Below, piece by piece: positions 32,560-43,372 of a stretch of DNA of 64,000 nt (positions within the stretch are counted from its first letter, which is position 1; every line of letters begins with the position of its first letter). The position numbers and the translations under genes are program-made. This stretch comes from Bombyx mori (lineage: Eukaryota > Arthropoda > Insecta > Lepidoptera > Bombycidae). The stretch lies in the NCBI RefSeq assembly GCF_030269925.1, contig NC_085133.1, positions 2,934,001 to 2,998,000 on the forward strand. Direction: 5' to 3'. Below the pieces are notes generated by a model that had not been told where the DNA came from, did no database searches, and was given only the letters and a program-made list of their open reading frames with translations.

Positions 32560-33303
32560 ATGTCGCAATTATCTGCGATTGAGGTTGCTCAAAGAAACTT
32601 GGAAGAGTGCTTCACGAAAAGAATGGCCGATCTTGAGGCACAGCTTCATGCTGGAGGGCCTGCGAAGGATACAGTCTCCAAGGTTGCGGAGGAATTCCGA
32701 ACATTCCGGGAACTTATATTCTCTATGTTGAAACTTCTTCGACAGCAGATTGGTGAGTGCACTCGACTGGTTGATGCGATCGAGACCAGACATCGTCGAA
32801 AAAACCTCATCTTTCTGGGAGTCCCTGAAGTTCAAAACGAAGACTGCACCGCTGCCATCTTGGATATTTTGCATAAAAAAATGCTTCTGAATACCTCTGC
32901 TGCTGACTTCAATGTGTGTCACCGTATAGGAGCCACTAATAAGGATCATCACCGCCCAATCCTGGTCAGATTGAAATGCTTAGATACACGGATGTCGATT
33001 TGGAGGACGAAGTCCAAACTTAAAGGTTCTCCTGTGTCCATCAAGGAATTCCTTACAAAATCTCGACAGGCGGTGTTCGGCAAGAGCCGTCAGTATTTTG
33101 GTGTGCGTCAATGTTGGACGCAAGACGGGGTCATTATTATCAAGGCTGCGGATGGAAATCGTCACAGATTGACCACTATGGATGAGTTTAGCGACCTCGC
33201 AGTTAAATATCCTATTGTGGATGGTAAGCCAACATCAGCTAAGGGCAGCGTCTCTAAGGCGGCACCGGCTATCACTGTGAACTCGAAATTGCGGAAGACC
33301 TAG
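32560..33303 (+). CDS. LINE ORF1 protein (coiled coil + RRM-like)
   Basis: 247 codons. ORF1 proteins of such LINEs bind the element RNA as a chaperone in the ribonucleoprotein. Residues 1-70 are rich in leucine, glutamate and lysine in a heptad-like pattern and should form a coiled coil (trimer in L1). Residues 78-150 start RRKNLIFLGVPE and contain CHRIGATNKDHHRPILVRL, the RNA-recognition-like core found in many L1- and CR1-type ORF1s. The rest (WRTKSKLKG, EFLTKSRQAVFG, CWTQDGVIIIK) is the usual basic C-terminal domain. There is no zinc knuckle. The first ATG is used. The frame is uninterrupted, so it is probably full length. Confidence 0.75.
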   Translation: MSQLSAIEVAQRNLEECFTKRMADLEAQLHAGGPAKDTVSKVAEEFRTFRELIFSMLKLLRQQIGECTRLVDAIETRHRRKNLIFLGVPEVQNEDCTAAILDILHKKMLLNTSAADFNVCHRIGATNKDHHRPILVRLKCLDTRMSIWRTKSKLKGSPVSIKEFLTKSRQAVFGKSRQYFGVRQCWTQDGVIIIKAADGNRHRLTTMDEFSDLAVKYPIVDGKPTSAKGSVSKAAPAITVNSKLRKT

Positions 33304-34047
33304 TGGCCTGTGTGTGTGTTTTTTGGTTTTTTTTTTCACTTTAATTACTTAAGATTATTCGACTTTCACTAATATATTTAGTTTTATGACTTCACAACGT
33401 ATGTATATCATTATTTTCGTTTCACAATTTATGATTTGATGATTTAAATGTTTATCATTGGATTTATTATTTTTCACTTTTACTTTTATTCACGTATTGT
33501 TAATGTTGATATGTTTCGTGGGTAGATTAGTGGCATCACGGATTATATATTGTCATTGGCAAATGTTAATGTGTTTGTGGGTAGTCTTGTTTAAATAATT
33601 AATTCTGTAAATTTGACACTTGACAGACTGTTTTAATTGACTGCGTTCACAGATAAAATTTGCCTTGTAGTTTACTTTTTTGAAGTTTTAATCAGAATAT
33701 TGTTGTGGAGATTTGTTCTTCATTATTCTAATTAATTGGTTTTTTTTTTATTGTAAATTATGGCCTTTATTATGTTTTTCGTTATTAATATTCTTTATTT
33801 TCTGTTTCTGTTTTATAAGGTATTGTAATTTTTTTTTTTGTTTTGTTTTGTATCATCATCCTGTGTATATCAGCTGGCGGGTGGTGCAGAGACATTGCGC
33901 GTGCATTACTTTAAAATTTAATCCTTATTTTTATTTTATGGTAGTATAGTTATATTTATTTTAGTTTATTTTATATATTTATTTATTTATTTTATTATAA
34001 TAGTATAGTTATAGTTATATTATTCTGTTATATTTAATTTCTATACA
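33304..34047. other. Spacer between ORF1 and ORF2
   Basis: 744 T-rich bases with no coding evidence. An ORF at 33713-33949 is low-complexity (mostly F, I, L) and is dismissed. The spacer is long for a two-ORF LINE and may contain an old insertion. Confidence 0.5.
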
Positions 34048-36996
34048 ATGGAATGTATTGATGATTCGTTTCTTTCTGCTAATGATTCTATGCTGTCATC
34101 TGATAACGATAGTTATTGTTCACTTCCCGATTCCCTTGGAGACTATATACGGCAGACGTTTGATAAATCATCTGACTGCCTTTTAAATGTATGTCACATT
34201 AATGCTCAAAGTATACCAAGTCACTACAGTGACTTATTCATTACTTTCACTAACACTAACGTTCATGCTGTCTTGATTTCTGAGAGTTGGCTTAAGCCTC
34301 ATTTACCTTCTGCTATCTACCCTCTCGATGGCTTTACTTTAATACGGAATGATCGTATCGATGCCCGAGGGGGCGGCGTTGCTATATATCTCCGCAGTAA
34401 CATTACTTATAAAACAATAGCTTGCTCGTCTGCTGATTCTTCTACACCTGTGGAACATCTCTTTCTTGAAATTTCTATGAAGGGAGCAAAAATTGTTCTC
34501 GGTGTCGTATACTGTCCCCCCAACGTCGACTACTTCTCCAGTCTCGAGCCGATTCTGGAATCTTTAGGGTCAGATTATTCACATCACATTATCATGGGAG
34601 ATTTCAACACCAACTTCATAGCTCCTTTATCCTCTCGTTCCCGTAAACTTCAGGAAATCATTAGGTCTACTGGTCTTCATGTCTTGCCTCTACAGGCTAC
34701 TCACCACAACATTAATGGCGATGATACTTGGCTAGACCTAATGCTGACCTCCACTCCTACCTCTGTACCCACTCACGGTCAATATCCTGCTCCTGGTTTT
34801 TCCCATCACGACCTCATCTTTTTATCCTATACGATTAAACCTCCTAAACCACAGCCCAGGGTTTTGTCCATGCGTAGTTTTGGTCGTATGAATAAGGAAA
34901 ATCTATGCAAAGACGCTTCTAAAGTGGACTGGAACCAACTAATATCTTCACCCTCGGTAGATGAAAAGGTTCACATATTCAATGAGGTTGTCCTTGGGCT
35001 TTACAACACTCATGCGCCTATCAGAAAAATTAAACTAAAACGCCCACCAGCTCCTTGGATGACTGAAGGTATTCGGATGGCTATGAGGCGCCGGGATCGG
35101 GCTTTTCGAAAATTTAGGAGGAATCGGTGTAATGATAACTGGACTAAATTTAAAGTGTCGAGGAACCGGTGCAATCAGATGATACGTAACGCTAAACGAC
35201 GCCACATTCTAGAAAACATAAATTCCGCTTCGCCTGCCGATATTTGGAAATTCCTTGGAACTCTGGGTATTGGCAGACAGCGTCACTCTGATTTTCAGGC
35301 GACGATAAGTTTGAATGACATCAACTTTCATTTCTCCTCTGCTACACCACTAAATAATCAAACAAAATGTCGCACGTTGAACTACCTGAATGGTTTGTCT
35401 CCACTTAATGTTGACTCCTTTGAATTTTCTTCGGTTGCTGTGGATGAGATCAAAAATATTATCCTGTCCATAAAATCGAACGCCGTGGGTTGTGACAATA
35501 TAAGTCGCCGTATGATCGTCACAATCCTGGATCATCTTCTGCCAGCTATATGGCACATCACAAATTTTTCCCTATCATCAGGCTCTTTTCCTTCATTGTG
35601 GCGTAAGGCTTATGTTCTTCCTTTACCTAAAATTCCTAACCCTTCCCTTCCAAATCACTTCAGGCCCATATCTATTCTTCCCTTTCTATCCAAGGTGATA
35701 GAGGCCTGCGTACACAAACAATTGTCGCAGTTTATTTTCCGGAACAACCTATTGAGCCCTTACCAGTCTGGCTTCCGACCAGGTCACTCCACCGTTTCCG
35801 CTCTCCTTAAAGTGGTTGGCGACATTAGGACAGGTATGCAAGACACTAAAGTCACAGTACTGGTACTAATTGATTTTTCAAATGCGTTCAATGCCGTCAA
35901 TCACGATATCCTCCTATCTATTTTGTCCTATATTATGATCTCTCCTACAGCACTGGAATGGTTTTCATCATATCTTCGGGGACGCCAGCAGTGTACTCGT
36001 ATTGATGACACCTCTTCAAGTTGGTGTAGTGTCAACTCTGGCGTGCCCCAGGGCGGTATTTTGTCTCCATTATTATTTTCTATTTTTATAAATTTCTTAA
36101 CACATAATCTTCAGTGTGCGTATCATCTGTATGCTGATGACTTGCAGCTTTATAGACAGACGACTGTGGAGTCTATTTCTCAGGCAATAAACCAGCTAAA
36201 TAAGGATCTGGACTACATATGCAGTTGGTCAACTAAGTTTGGCTTAACTGTGAATCCAACGAAATGCCAAGCCATTATTGTGGGCAGTCCTCGTATGATC
36301 CAACGCTTAACTACTATGTCACTCCCACCTATATTCTACAATGGTACAGCAATTCCCCTAAGTTCCGTGGTTAAGAACCTAGGCCTTTACATAGACTCCA
36401 CACTCGACTGGAAAGCTCAAGTATCTTACGTTGGACAAAGAACCTCTGGAATTCTTCGTGCTCTGTATCGCCTCAAGAATTTCTTACCATCAGCGACCAA
36501 GACTATGCTAGTACAAGCCTTGATCTTCCCTATAATTGATTATGGTGATGTGTGTTATTTTGACCTGAATGCAGACCTTCTTAATAAACTTGATCGTCTT
36601 CTTAATAACTGCATTCGATTTATTTTTAATCTTCGTAAATATGATCATATATCTTCCTATCGTGCTCAGCTCAAACTTCTACCGATTCGCCAGCGTCGTA
36701 ATTTACGTGCACTGACGACTCTTCATTCCTTACTTATGTCTCCCGAACCTCCTTCCTATCTAACTTCCTATTTTCAATATCTTCACTCCAGCCATGAGCG
36801 GGCCCTACGTTCTCTCAATAGCCTATTAATTCGTTGTCCCACACATAGTTCTAGTTATGTTCGTAACTCTTTCGTCGTGCAATCTGTTCTGCTATGGAAT
36901 GCGCTTCCTCTCGAGATCAGGACTATTACTAACCGCTGCACGTTCAAGTTAAGGGTTCGGCGAATGCTGTTAGAAAAGTTAGCGGAATCGTCATGA
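34048..36996 (+). CDS. LINE ORF2: APE-type endonuclease and reverse transcriptase
   Basis: 982 uninterrupted codons. The endonuclease nicks target DNA and the reverse transcriptase copies the RNA from the nick. Endonuclease landmarks: INAQS (51-55, N52), ISESW (77-81, E79), GGGVAIY near 110, MGDFN (183-187) and SHHD (252-255, general base H254). Reverse transcriptase: FRPIS (538-542), QSGFRPGHST (573-582), VLIDFSNAFNAVN (606-618, D609), SGVPQGGILSP (664-674), YADD (695-698), and LGLYID downstream. The C-terminal part (PIIDYGDVCYFD, LWNALPLEIR) is typical of CR1/jockey-group ORF2. No RNase H is visible. All catalytic residues that I can check are present, so the protein could be active. The start is the first ATG in frame. 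Confidence 0.9.
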   Translation: MECIDDSFLSANDSMLSSDNDSYCSLPDSLGDYIRQTFDKSSDCLLNVCHINAQSIPSHYSDLFITFTNTNVHAVLISESWLKPHLPSAIYPLDGFTLIRNDRIDARGGGVAIYLRSNITYKTIACSSADSSTPVEHLFLEISMKGAKIVLGVVYCPPNVDYFSSLEPILESLGSDYSHHIIMGDFNTNFIAPLSSRSRKLQEIIRSTGLHVLPLQATHHNINGDDTWLDLMLTSTPTSVPTHGQYPAPGFSHHDLIFLSYTIKPPKPQPRVLSMRSFGRMNKENLCKDASKVDWNQLISSPSVDEKVHIFNEVVLGLYNTHAPIRKIKLKRPPAPWMTEGIRMAMRRRDRAFRKFRRNRCNDNWTKFKVSRNRCNQMIRNAKRRHILENINSASPADIWKFLGTLGIGRQRHSDFQATISLNDINFHFSSATPLNNQTKCRTLNYLNGLSPLNVDSFEFSSVAVDEIKNIILSIKSNAVGCDNISRRMIVTILDHLLPAIWHITNFSLSSGSFPSLWRKAYVLPLPKIPNPSLPNHFRPISILPFLSKVIEACVHKQLSQFIFRNNLLSPYQSGFRPGHSTVSALLKVVGDIRTGMQDTKVTVLVLIDFSNAFNAVNHDILLSILSYIMISPTALEWFSSYLRGRQQCTRIDDTSSSWCSVNSGVPQGGILSPLLFSIFINFLTHNLQCAYHLYADDLQLYRQTTVESISQAINQLNKDLDYICSWSTKFGLTVNPTKCQAIIVGSPRMIQRLTTMSLPPIFYNGTAIPLSSVVKNLGLYIDSTLDWKAQVSYVGQRTSGILRALYRLKNFLPSATKTMLVQALIFPIIDYGDVCYFDLNADLLNKLDRLLNNCIRFIFNLRKYDHISSYRAQLKLLPIRQRRNLRALTTLHSLLMSPEPPSYLTSYFQYLHSSHERALRSLNSLLIRCPTHSSSYVRNSFVVQSVLLWNALPLEIRTITNRCTFKLRVRRMLLEKLAESS

Positions 36997-37297
36997 ACTT
37001 GATGAAGTTATTTGTTAAGGAAATTTATTAATATATTCCTTTTAATACTGTATAAACTATTATATGTATGTATGTGTGTATATATGTATGTATGTATATG
37101 TATATGTGATTTTGTATATATGTAGATATACTTTTTTGTATGTATTCGTTACCTAATATAAATTTCATTGCACCTACCACTATTTACTCTGCACTACCTT
37201 TGGTTGACTGGTAGAGAATGCCTTAGGCATTAAGTCCGCCAATGTAAATTTTACATGAAGTGTAATAAATAAATAAAAATAAATAAATAAATAAACT
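36997..37297 (+). other. LINE 3' UTR and tail
   Basis: TATGTATG microsatellite at 37064-37110, then GCCTTAGGCATTAAGTCCGC and AATAAATAAATAAA. The latter likely serves as a poly(A) signal and as the template for priming. Confidence 0.7.
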
Positions 37298-37327
37298 ACT
37301 AAAACTAAAATAATATAAAGTCTTTGA

Positions 37328-37763
37328 AGTCGTCGTGGCCTAACGGATAAGACGTTCGGTGCATTCGTATGAAGCGATGCACCGGTGTTCGAATCTCAGG
37401 CGGGTACCAATTTTTTCTAATGAAATACGTACTCAAGAAATGTTCACGATTGACTTCCACGGCGAAGGAATAACATCGTGTAATAAAAATGAAACCAGCA
37501 AAATTATAATTTGCGTAATTACTGGTGGTAGGACCTCTTGTGAGTCCGCGCGGGTAGGTACCACCGCCCTGCCTATTTCTACCGTGACGCAGTAATGCGT
37601 TTCGGTTTGAAGGGTGGGGCAGCCGTTGTAACTATACTGAGACCTTAGAACTTATGCCTCAAGGTGGGTGGCGCATTTACGTTGTGGATGTCTATGGGCT
37701 CCAGTAACCACTTAACACCAAGTGGGCTGTGAGATCGTCCACCCAGCTAAGCAATAAAAAAAA
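37328..37763 (+). mobile_element. Full-length Bm1 SINE
   Basis: Sits 30 bases after the LINE tail. Box A reads GTGGCCTAACGGAT and box B GGTGTTCGAATCTC, with a 2-base loss after it. A-tail at 37757-37764. Confidence 0.95.
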
Positions 37764-40136
37764 ACTAATCTATAAAAGAATCTAATAATACCTATATTTA
37801 AATATGTGGCATAATCTACAGAATCCCTGCCTCCGCACTTTGCTATTTAAGTAGAAATTCGTTATAAAAGTATTTGAAGGGGTTTAATCCTTGTGTGTGT
37901 CTACTTCTCAAAGGCGGAGGCAAGACATTCCAGATTTTGTACGATTATTCTTGATTTAGCTGTCGAGACGTGGGATGGATGGAGCTCGAAGTAGCTGAGA
38001 TCGAAAACCATTTAAAATTTCCGCCAAGGGAAGATATTTGTATGATAAATATAGAAATGTCTTTTCCAGGGTTGTGGATGTTTATTAAATATATGTATGT
38101 GTATAATAAAAATCTTACATTTATTTCCGTTATCTGGTACCTGTAATACAAGTTCTTTACGAACTTAGTACGGGACCAGTTAATGTGGCGTGATTGTTTA
38201 AATACTTATATTTATATTTTAAAAACCAATGAAACGGATTTGGCTGAATGTCGACGGACATCGACAGGACCGAGTCCATTGAGGACAGCGGTGCGGGGTC
38301 GCGAATTTACGCCGGCTTCGACACTTCGTGCAGCAACGCCGCCCGCGACACTTACTTGTTTTCATCTTGTGTTACTCTTTTTATAAATTTACCAAATAAT
38401 ACAGTCCACTGTTTTATTTTATATATCACCGGTCTACCCCAGAGCAGTCGTAACACTGAACATAAAAAAAAAACAGTCGTGTTAGTGCATTGAATCCTGA
38501 ATCAAGAACCGATACTAATGAGTTATAATCAAACTCGCCTAAAGTTGGAAACTGGTCCATAGCATCATAGTAGGATCTTCCTAGTACCTTCGAGCTGTTA
38601 GGCCTCCTGTAGGGGTCTTAAGACAGCTGCTATTTAAACCTTCCCCTTCTGACAGAGCCCAAGGACGATAGAAAAAAAAGATTTGCTTATTTATGTACTG
38701 CGATCACTTAAATAGCCAATCGTCTCAGCTGAAAAGTCTCTTGGAGCAGGGTAAAATGGGGTATTGAACTCTGCAAGTCTAAAGAAATTAAATTCCCAAA
38801 ATAAGATTGCTCGCATGACCATACAAATGGTCTGGCTATGTGGAATGGACCTAGTATCGTAGATGACCTACCAGTCATGTTGTGTATGGTAAAAGCGACT
38901 ATGCGATATCCGTTTTAAACAATCATACGACGATCATCATTTCGCTTAGCCATTAGGAGCCGCAGATAGCTTCGCGAAGCAGTGGCGTGGTCCAGTCTCT
39001 GTATGAGACGGGACAGGGATTACACAACACAACTGAATCTTCAATCTTATGCCTCATAGGAGAATGACGAGATTCGTTTTAAATTCGATTTCGATTCGCG
39101 TCAAGATAAAAAGTCCACTAAACGCCCTTTTTATCTTGACTTTAAATTTATTTTGATATTTCGAAAGAAACGAATTTTAAAAATTTTGAAATTACGGTTC
39201 GTGTAACGAATTTTAATAAATGTCAAAGCTTATTATGTGGGTTCTTCAATCGGCATGTCAGCTATCAAACATTTCAAATCTAGATTAAAATGACGTGTAA
39301 TGTTTTTTTGGAACGAAGTTCCTTACGGCAAGCTTGGAGGAGAGAGGGATTTTGATGCGCGACCGAACTGAAAAAAATGTGATAGTAAAACCGTAAGAAA
39401 AAGTCCGTGGAATAAAACCGTTAAATGAGACGTGCGCAGGCGCGACAGTCGTATACACAAGCGAGTAGTGTATAATACCTTTCTCTTTCTCCCTCTTTCT
39501 TTTCGTTCTCTCATCCCTTCTCTCTCTATTTTGTAATTACATATTTCTATTTCTATGTAATTTTATGTTGTCAAACAAAAATAAAGAGACATATTTTGTT
39601 ATTTTAATTGATAATTTGAATTACGATTTTTTTTTTATTTTACGTAATTTATTATTTCCTAAAATACTGAATTTCCTAAATACTTTCCTGTACTTAAATA
39701 AAAACTAATCAGCAAAATTTAAGAGAAAAATCAAGAAAACCTACATAAAATTGAGCACGATTTTTTTTTGCAAATTGTGTCGATTCTACCGAAGGAACTG
39801 TGTTCCTGCCTGGTGTCCCACGACACCACATCTTTTTTTTAAAATAAATATTACTACAAAGAATTGTAACAAAGAAAAACGTAGGAAATTTAACATCTTT
39901 GCTCGCATAGTAATTAAAGTATTTGAAGTCGGTACAATTCAATTAATTATAAGTAAATAGTTGAAAGCGTTATGTAAGATTTTCAGTAAGATCGTACAGT
40001 GTGTGTGTGTGTGTGAGGCGTGCCTGAGACGGAGCGAGGAAGGTTTTTTGTGAGAAAACCCCTGCTACGACGGTAATTACTCGCTTGAGGAATATACAGG
40101 GTGGTGTTATTAGTACATAATTAAAATTAATTAATT
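37764..40136. other. Unassigned; GC-rich patch at 38255-38345 and hairpin at 39100
   Basis: 38240-38465 (ACGCCGGCTTCGACACTTCG and later ACCGGTCTACCCCAGAGCAG) may be part of an LTR element, but has no second copy here. 39100-39113 and 39127-39140 form a perfect 14-bp inverted repeat. 39480-39530 is pyrimidine-rich. A GT repeat lies at 40000-40013. Confidence 0.35.
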
Positions 40137-40296
40137 TATACTATACTGAGACCTTAGAACTCATATATCAAGGTGGGTGGCGGCATTAACGTTGTAGATT
40201 TGAATGAGCCCCGGTAACCACTTAACATCAGGTGGGCGGCGTATACGTTGTTGATGTCTATGAGCTAGGGTGACCACTTAACACTAAGCGAGTTAT
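40137..40296 (+). mobile_element. Bm1 tail fragment, rearranged
   Basis: ACTATACTGAGACCTTAGAA to CAGGTGGGCGGC, then a second partial tail (ATGTCTATGAGCTAGGG, CACTTAACACTAAGCG). Confidence 0.7.
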
Positions 40297-40307
40297 AAGC
40301 TCATACA

Positions 40308-40511
40308 GCTATTTCCGCCTATTTCCGCCGTGAAGCAGTAATGCATTTCGGTTCGAAGGGTGGGGTAGCCGTTGTAACTATACTGAGATCTTAGAACTTA
40401 TATCTTGAGGTGGGTGGCGCATTTACGTTGTAGATGTCTATGGGCTCCAGTAACCACTTAACACCAGGTGGGCTGTGACCTCGTCCATCCATTTAAGCAA
40501 AAAAAAAAACA
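40308..40511 (+). mobile_element. Bm1 SINE, 5'-truncated
   Basis: GCCTATTTCCGCCGTGAAGC to the A-tail. Directly follows the fragment at 40137, giving three partial Bm1 tails in a row. Confidence 0.85.
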
Positions 40512-41365
40512 ATTAGTTAATAAAAAAATACAGCTAGTATACAGGCGATCCCAAATTTTACTTCACAGACAAGCGATTTCGAATTTGCACTGGTCTAATC
40601 GTAAGCCTCAATCTACGAGGTCAATGCTGAATCAAAAATAGAATTTTAATCTAAACTTACAGAGCACAACACGCTGTATATGGCCGCAAAATTCGTCTAA
40701 GAAAACGTAGGCCGCGCCGGGTTCTGTAGCAATTTATCACGAGTCAAGTTATATTAATGTGGATAAATGGGGCGTTGGGTGAGGGAGGAGACGCCGGTGG
40801 ACTCATCGAGAGATTGATTGATTTTTTTATATATATATTTTTAGAGAGAAAGAGAGAGAGCATACTCTGTTGCACACCAAAACACAATTAACATTAGAAA
40901 ACAGTCAACAAGCAGATTTTGTACAATAGACGTACATAGACAACCGTTTAATTAATAGAAATTCTGGAAAAGGTATAGATACAGCAGGTATGTTGCGGTG
41001 TACTATGAATATAAAATGAAAATACATACATACAATAAATAGATATATACAGTTAAATATGAAATCACTATATGATTTATATTGCAATATACTTCTATTC
41101 TCTTAATAAATCAACAGTATTGATAAAGCATAAACAAGCAATAAACATTAGGCTGTTAGGTAATGTTTCTTCCTGAAAATAATTAATGAAGTTCCTTTTT
41201 TCTATAATATATAATTAAATGGAATCTAAGGAAGGACTTGTGTAATATAATTAAGTAATTTATGTTTTATTTAAGTTAGGGATTGATACAAGTCGGGGTA
41301 ATAACCACCGTCTTGCCTGTTCCTGCCGCGAGCTTATTTCAGTCTGAAGAGTATAATAGCTAAAT
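40512..41365. other. Unassigned AT-rich stretch
   Basis: GAGAGAAAGAGAGAGAG at 40843. No other supported feature. Confidence 0.5.
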
Positions 41366-41460
41366 TTTTTTCCTACCTATGCTGATAGTCTTGAGAGGCT
41401 ATATCAGCTTCGCCCTAACGTGTAGGTGAGCTCACGGGACTAAAACCGGAGTGTTGCTAA
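41366..41460 (-). mobile_element. Jockey-clade LINE 3' tip
   Basis: CCTACCTATGCTGATAG with T-run, then GCTCACGGGACTAAAACCGG. About 95 bases of the 3' end only. Confidence 0.65.
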
Positions 41461-41463
41461 CGC

Positions 41464-41703
41464 TGGTGGTAGGACCTCTTATGAGTCCGCACGGGTACAT
41501 ACCACCACTCTGCCTATTTCTGCCGTGAAGCAGTAATGCGTTTCGCTTTGAAGGGTGGGACAGCCGTTGTAACTATACTGACCTTAGAACTTAGATCTCA
41601 AGGTGGGTGGCGCATTTACGTCGCAGATGTCTATGGGCTCAAATAACCACTTGACACTAGTTGGGCTGTGATCTCGTCCACCCATTGAATCAATAAAAAA
41701 AAG
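41464..41703 (+). mobile_element. Bm1 SINE, 5'-truncated, abutting the LINE tip
   Basis: CTGGTGGTAGGACCTCTTAT to the A-tail. Begins within a few bases of the LINE fragment. Confidence 0.85.
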
Positions 41704-41915
41704 CTTAAACATACCTACATAATTATACAATATTGAAAAGTTAAATTTGAAATTACCTATATTCGAATTATTAAAGTAACAGTTATTTAAAATTTATCTT
41801 ATAACAGATGCTTTTGATGTAGACTGATGTTGATATTTACAAATGAGTTGTACTTAGTTCACACATCCTCACGTTACGTATGGTTAGATAGTATATTATA
41901 TAGTATGTTAGTTTA

Positions 41916-42197
41916 TCTATATATTAATACGTGAAGCAAAAACTTTGTATCCCTTTTTACGAAAATTGCGCTGACAAAATATAGAGAATATAGAGAAGGA
42001 GTGCACAATGCTAATATTTTTTAAAAAACTATACATTTATAATACATTAATTCAATAAAAAAACATTACACACACTACCATGTATTTGACACACACACAC
42101 ATATATATAAATACGCTTTATTTACTGTCAAACCTGTCAAACTTTTGTCATTGCATTAAAGTCTGTGGTCAAAATGAGAATAGATTAATATTTTTTA
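41916..42197 (+). mobile_element. Lep1-type Helitron, 3' end missing
   Basis: Proper 5' start TCTATATATTAATACGTGA. It ends at GAGAATAGATTAATATTTTT where the next copy begins, without hairpin or CTAG. Confidence 0.75.
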
Positions 42198-42613
42198 TCT
42201 ATATATTAATACGTGAAGCAGAAACTTTGTATCCTTTTTTACGAAAATTGCACGGACGGAGGAGTATGAAATTTTCCACACTTACAGAGAATATAGAGAA
42301 GAAGTGCACAATGCTAATATTTTTTAAAAATTATGCATAAAAGATACATTAAATCAATAAAGAAAACATTACACACACTACCATGTATTTGACACACACC
42401 AATATACTCTTTGTTTATTGCACTGAAGTATTGTCAAACTTTTGTTATTGCCTTAAGTCTGTAGTCAAATTGAAAATAGGTTAGTATTGTTTATCATTAA
42501 TATTACGAATATTTGCCTATAGTGTAGTCTTGGCGAAATCTGTAACAATAGGACCATAATAATGTTGAAACTTATAATTTCAATTACCTAATTATAGTCG
42601 AATTTCGAACTAG
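42198..42613 (+). mobile_element. Lep1-type Helitron, in tandem
   Basis: Starts TCTATATATTAATACGTGA directly after the previous copy and ends GAATTTCGAACTAG|T. The hairpin's right arm and the CTGCGGGACC piece are deleted. Confidence 0.75.
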
Positions 42614-43130
42614 TTATGTTAAATAAGTATATTTATCAATCTCTGGTACCGCATAGCACAGGGAATTCTAAATTGAGGCATATGACCGTGCGTGATTTGT
42701 TCCCTATTATTCTTAAAAAAAACGGTATCTAGTTATCCAGTTCAATTACGTCATTGATTATGTCTGTCTACCGCTTATCATCAGGCGAGCTGTGTGCCCA
42801 TTTTAACTCTAAGTAAATAAAAGAAACTTATCGAATGCTTATTAATAAAAATCACCTTTAATTTAAGCTTAGTTAAAAAAGATAAGCTCCCTAATAATAG
42901 CAAAACTTTGAAAATCTCCGCCCAGGACGTAGGGCAGATAACAAAAGCTCGTAATAAATATTAAAGCTGTCAATACTGGGGTATGTACAGGGAACTTATC
43001 TCTTAGATATTATATAAGCGCCCCGGGGTACCGAGGCGAGGAATTTTAAGGCGATTACAGGATACAGTTACGAAACGCAGCGTTTGTTTAAACGCTTCAA
43101 TATTTGAATAGTACTGGAAGATTTTTACTT
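42614..43130. other. Unassigned; possible LINE tail trace at 42760-42830
   Basis: CTACCGCTTATCATCAGGCG is faintly like the jockey-type 3' end. GC-rich patch at 43018-43050. Confidence 0.3.
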
Positions 43131-43372
43131 ATTTATTGCGTAGATGGGTGAACGACCTCACAGCCCAGCTGGTTTTAAGTGGTTACCGGAGCCTATAGAC
43201 ATCTACAACGTAAATGCGCCCACCCACCTTGAGATATGAGTTCTAAGGTCTCAGTATAGTTACAAAGGCTGCCCCACCCTTTAAACCGAAACACATTGCG
43301 GCTTCACGGCAGAAATAGGCAGAGTGGTGGTACCTACCCGTGCGGACTCACAAGAGGTCCTACCACCAGTAA
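43131..43372 (-). mobile_element. Bm1 SINE, 5'-truncated
   Basis: TTATTGCGTAGATGGGTGAA to AGGTCCTACCACCAGTAA. Confidence 0.85.

Larger units (their letters stand above)
32352..37297 (+). mobile_element. Near-complete CR1-group non-LTR retrotransposon
   Basis: Contains 5' UTR (about 200 bases), ORF1 (32560-33303), a 744-base gap, ORF2 (34048-36996), and a 3' UTR ending with GCATTAAGTCCGCC and an (AAATA)n tail. The CR1/Daphne-like placement rests on the YADDLQLY motif style and the AAATA tail. The 5' boundary is inferred from TAATCTATAAAA at 32334-32345, which recurs after the linked Bm1 at 37766. With an intact ORF2 this copy may be young. Confidence 0.75.

Noticed and set aside
33713..33949. 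78-codon ORF between the LINE ORFs
   Set aside because: Low-complexity F/I/L composition from T-rich DNA, with no motif and no link to either ORF.
37359..37595. ORFs inside Bm1 copies (also at 16900, 9076 and 48565)
   Set aside because: SINE sequence is non-coding, and the same frames recur in each copy.
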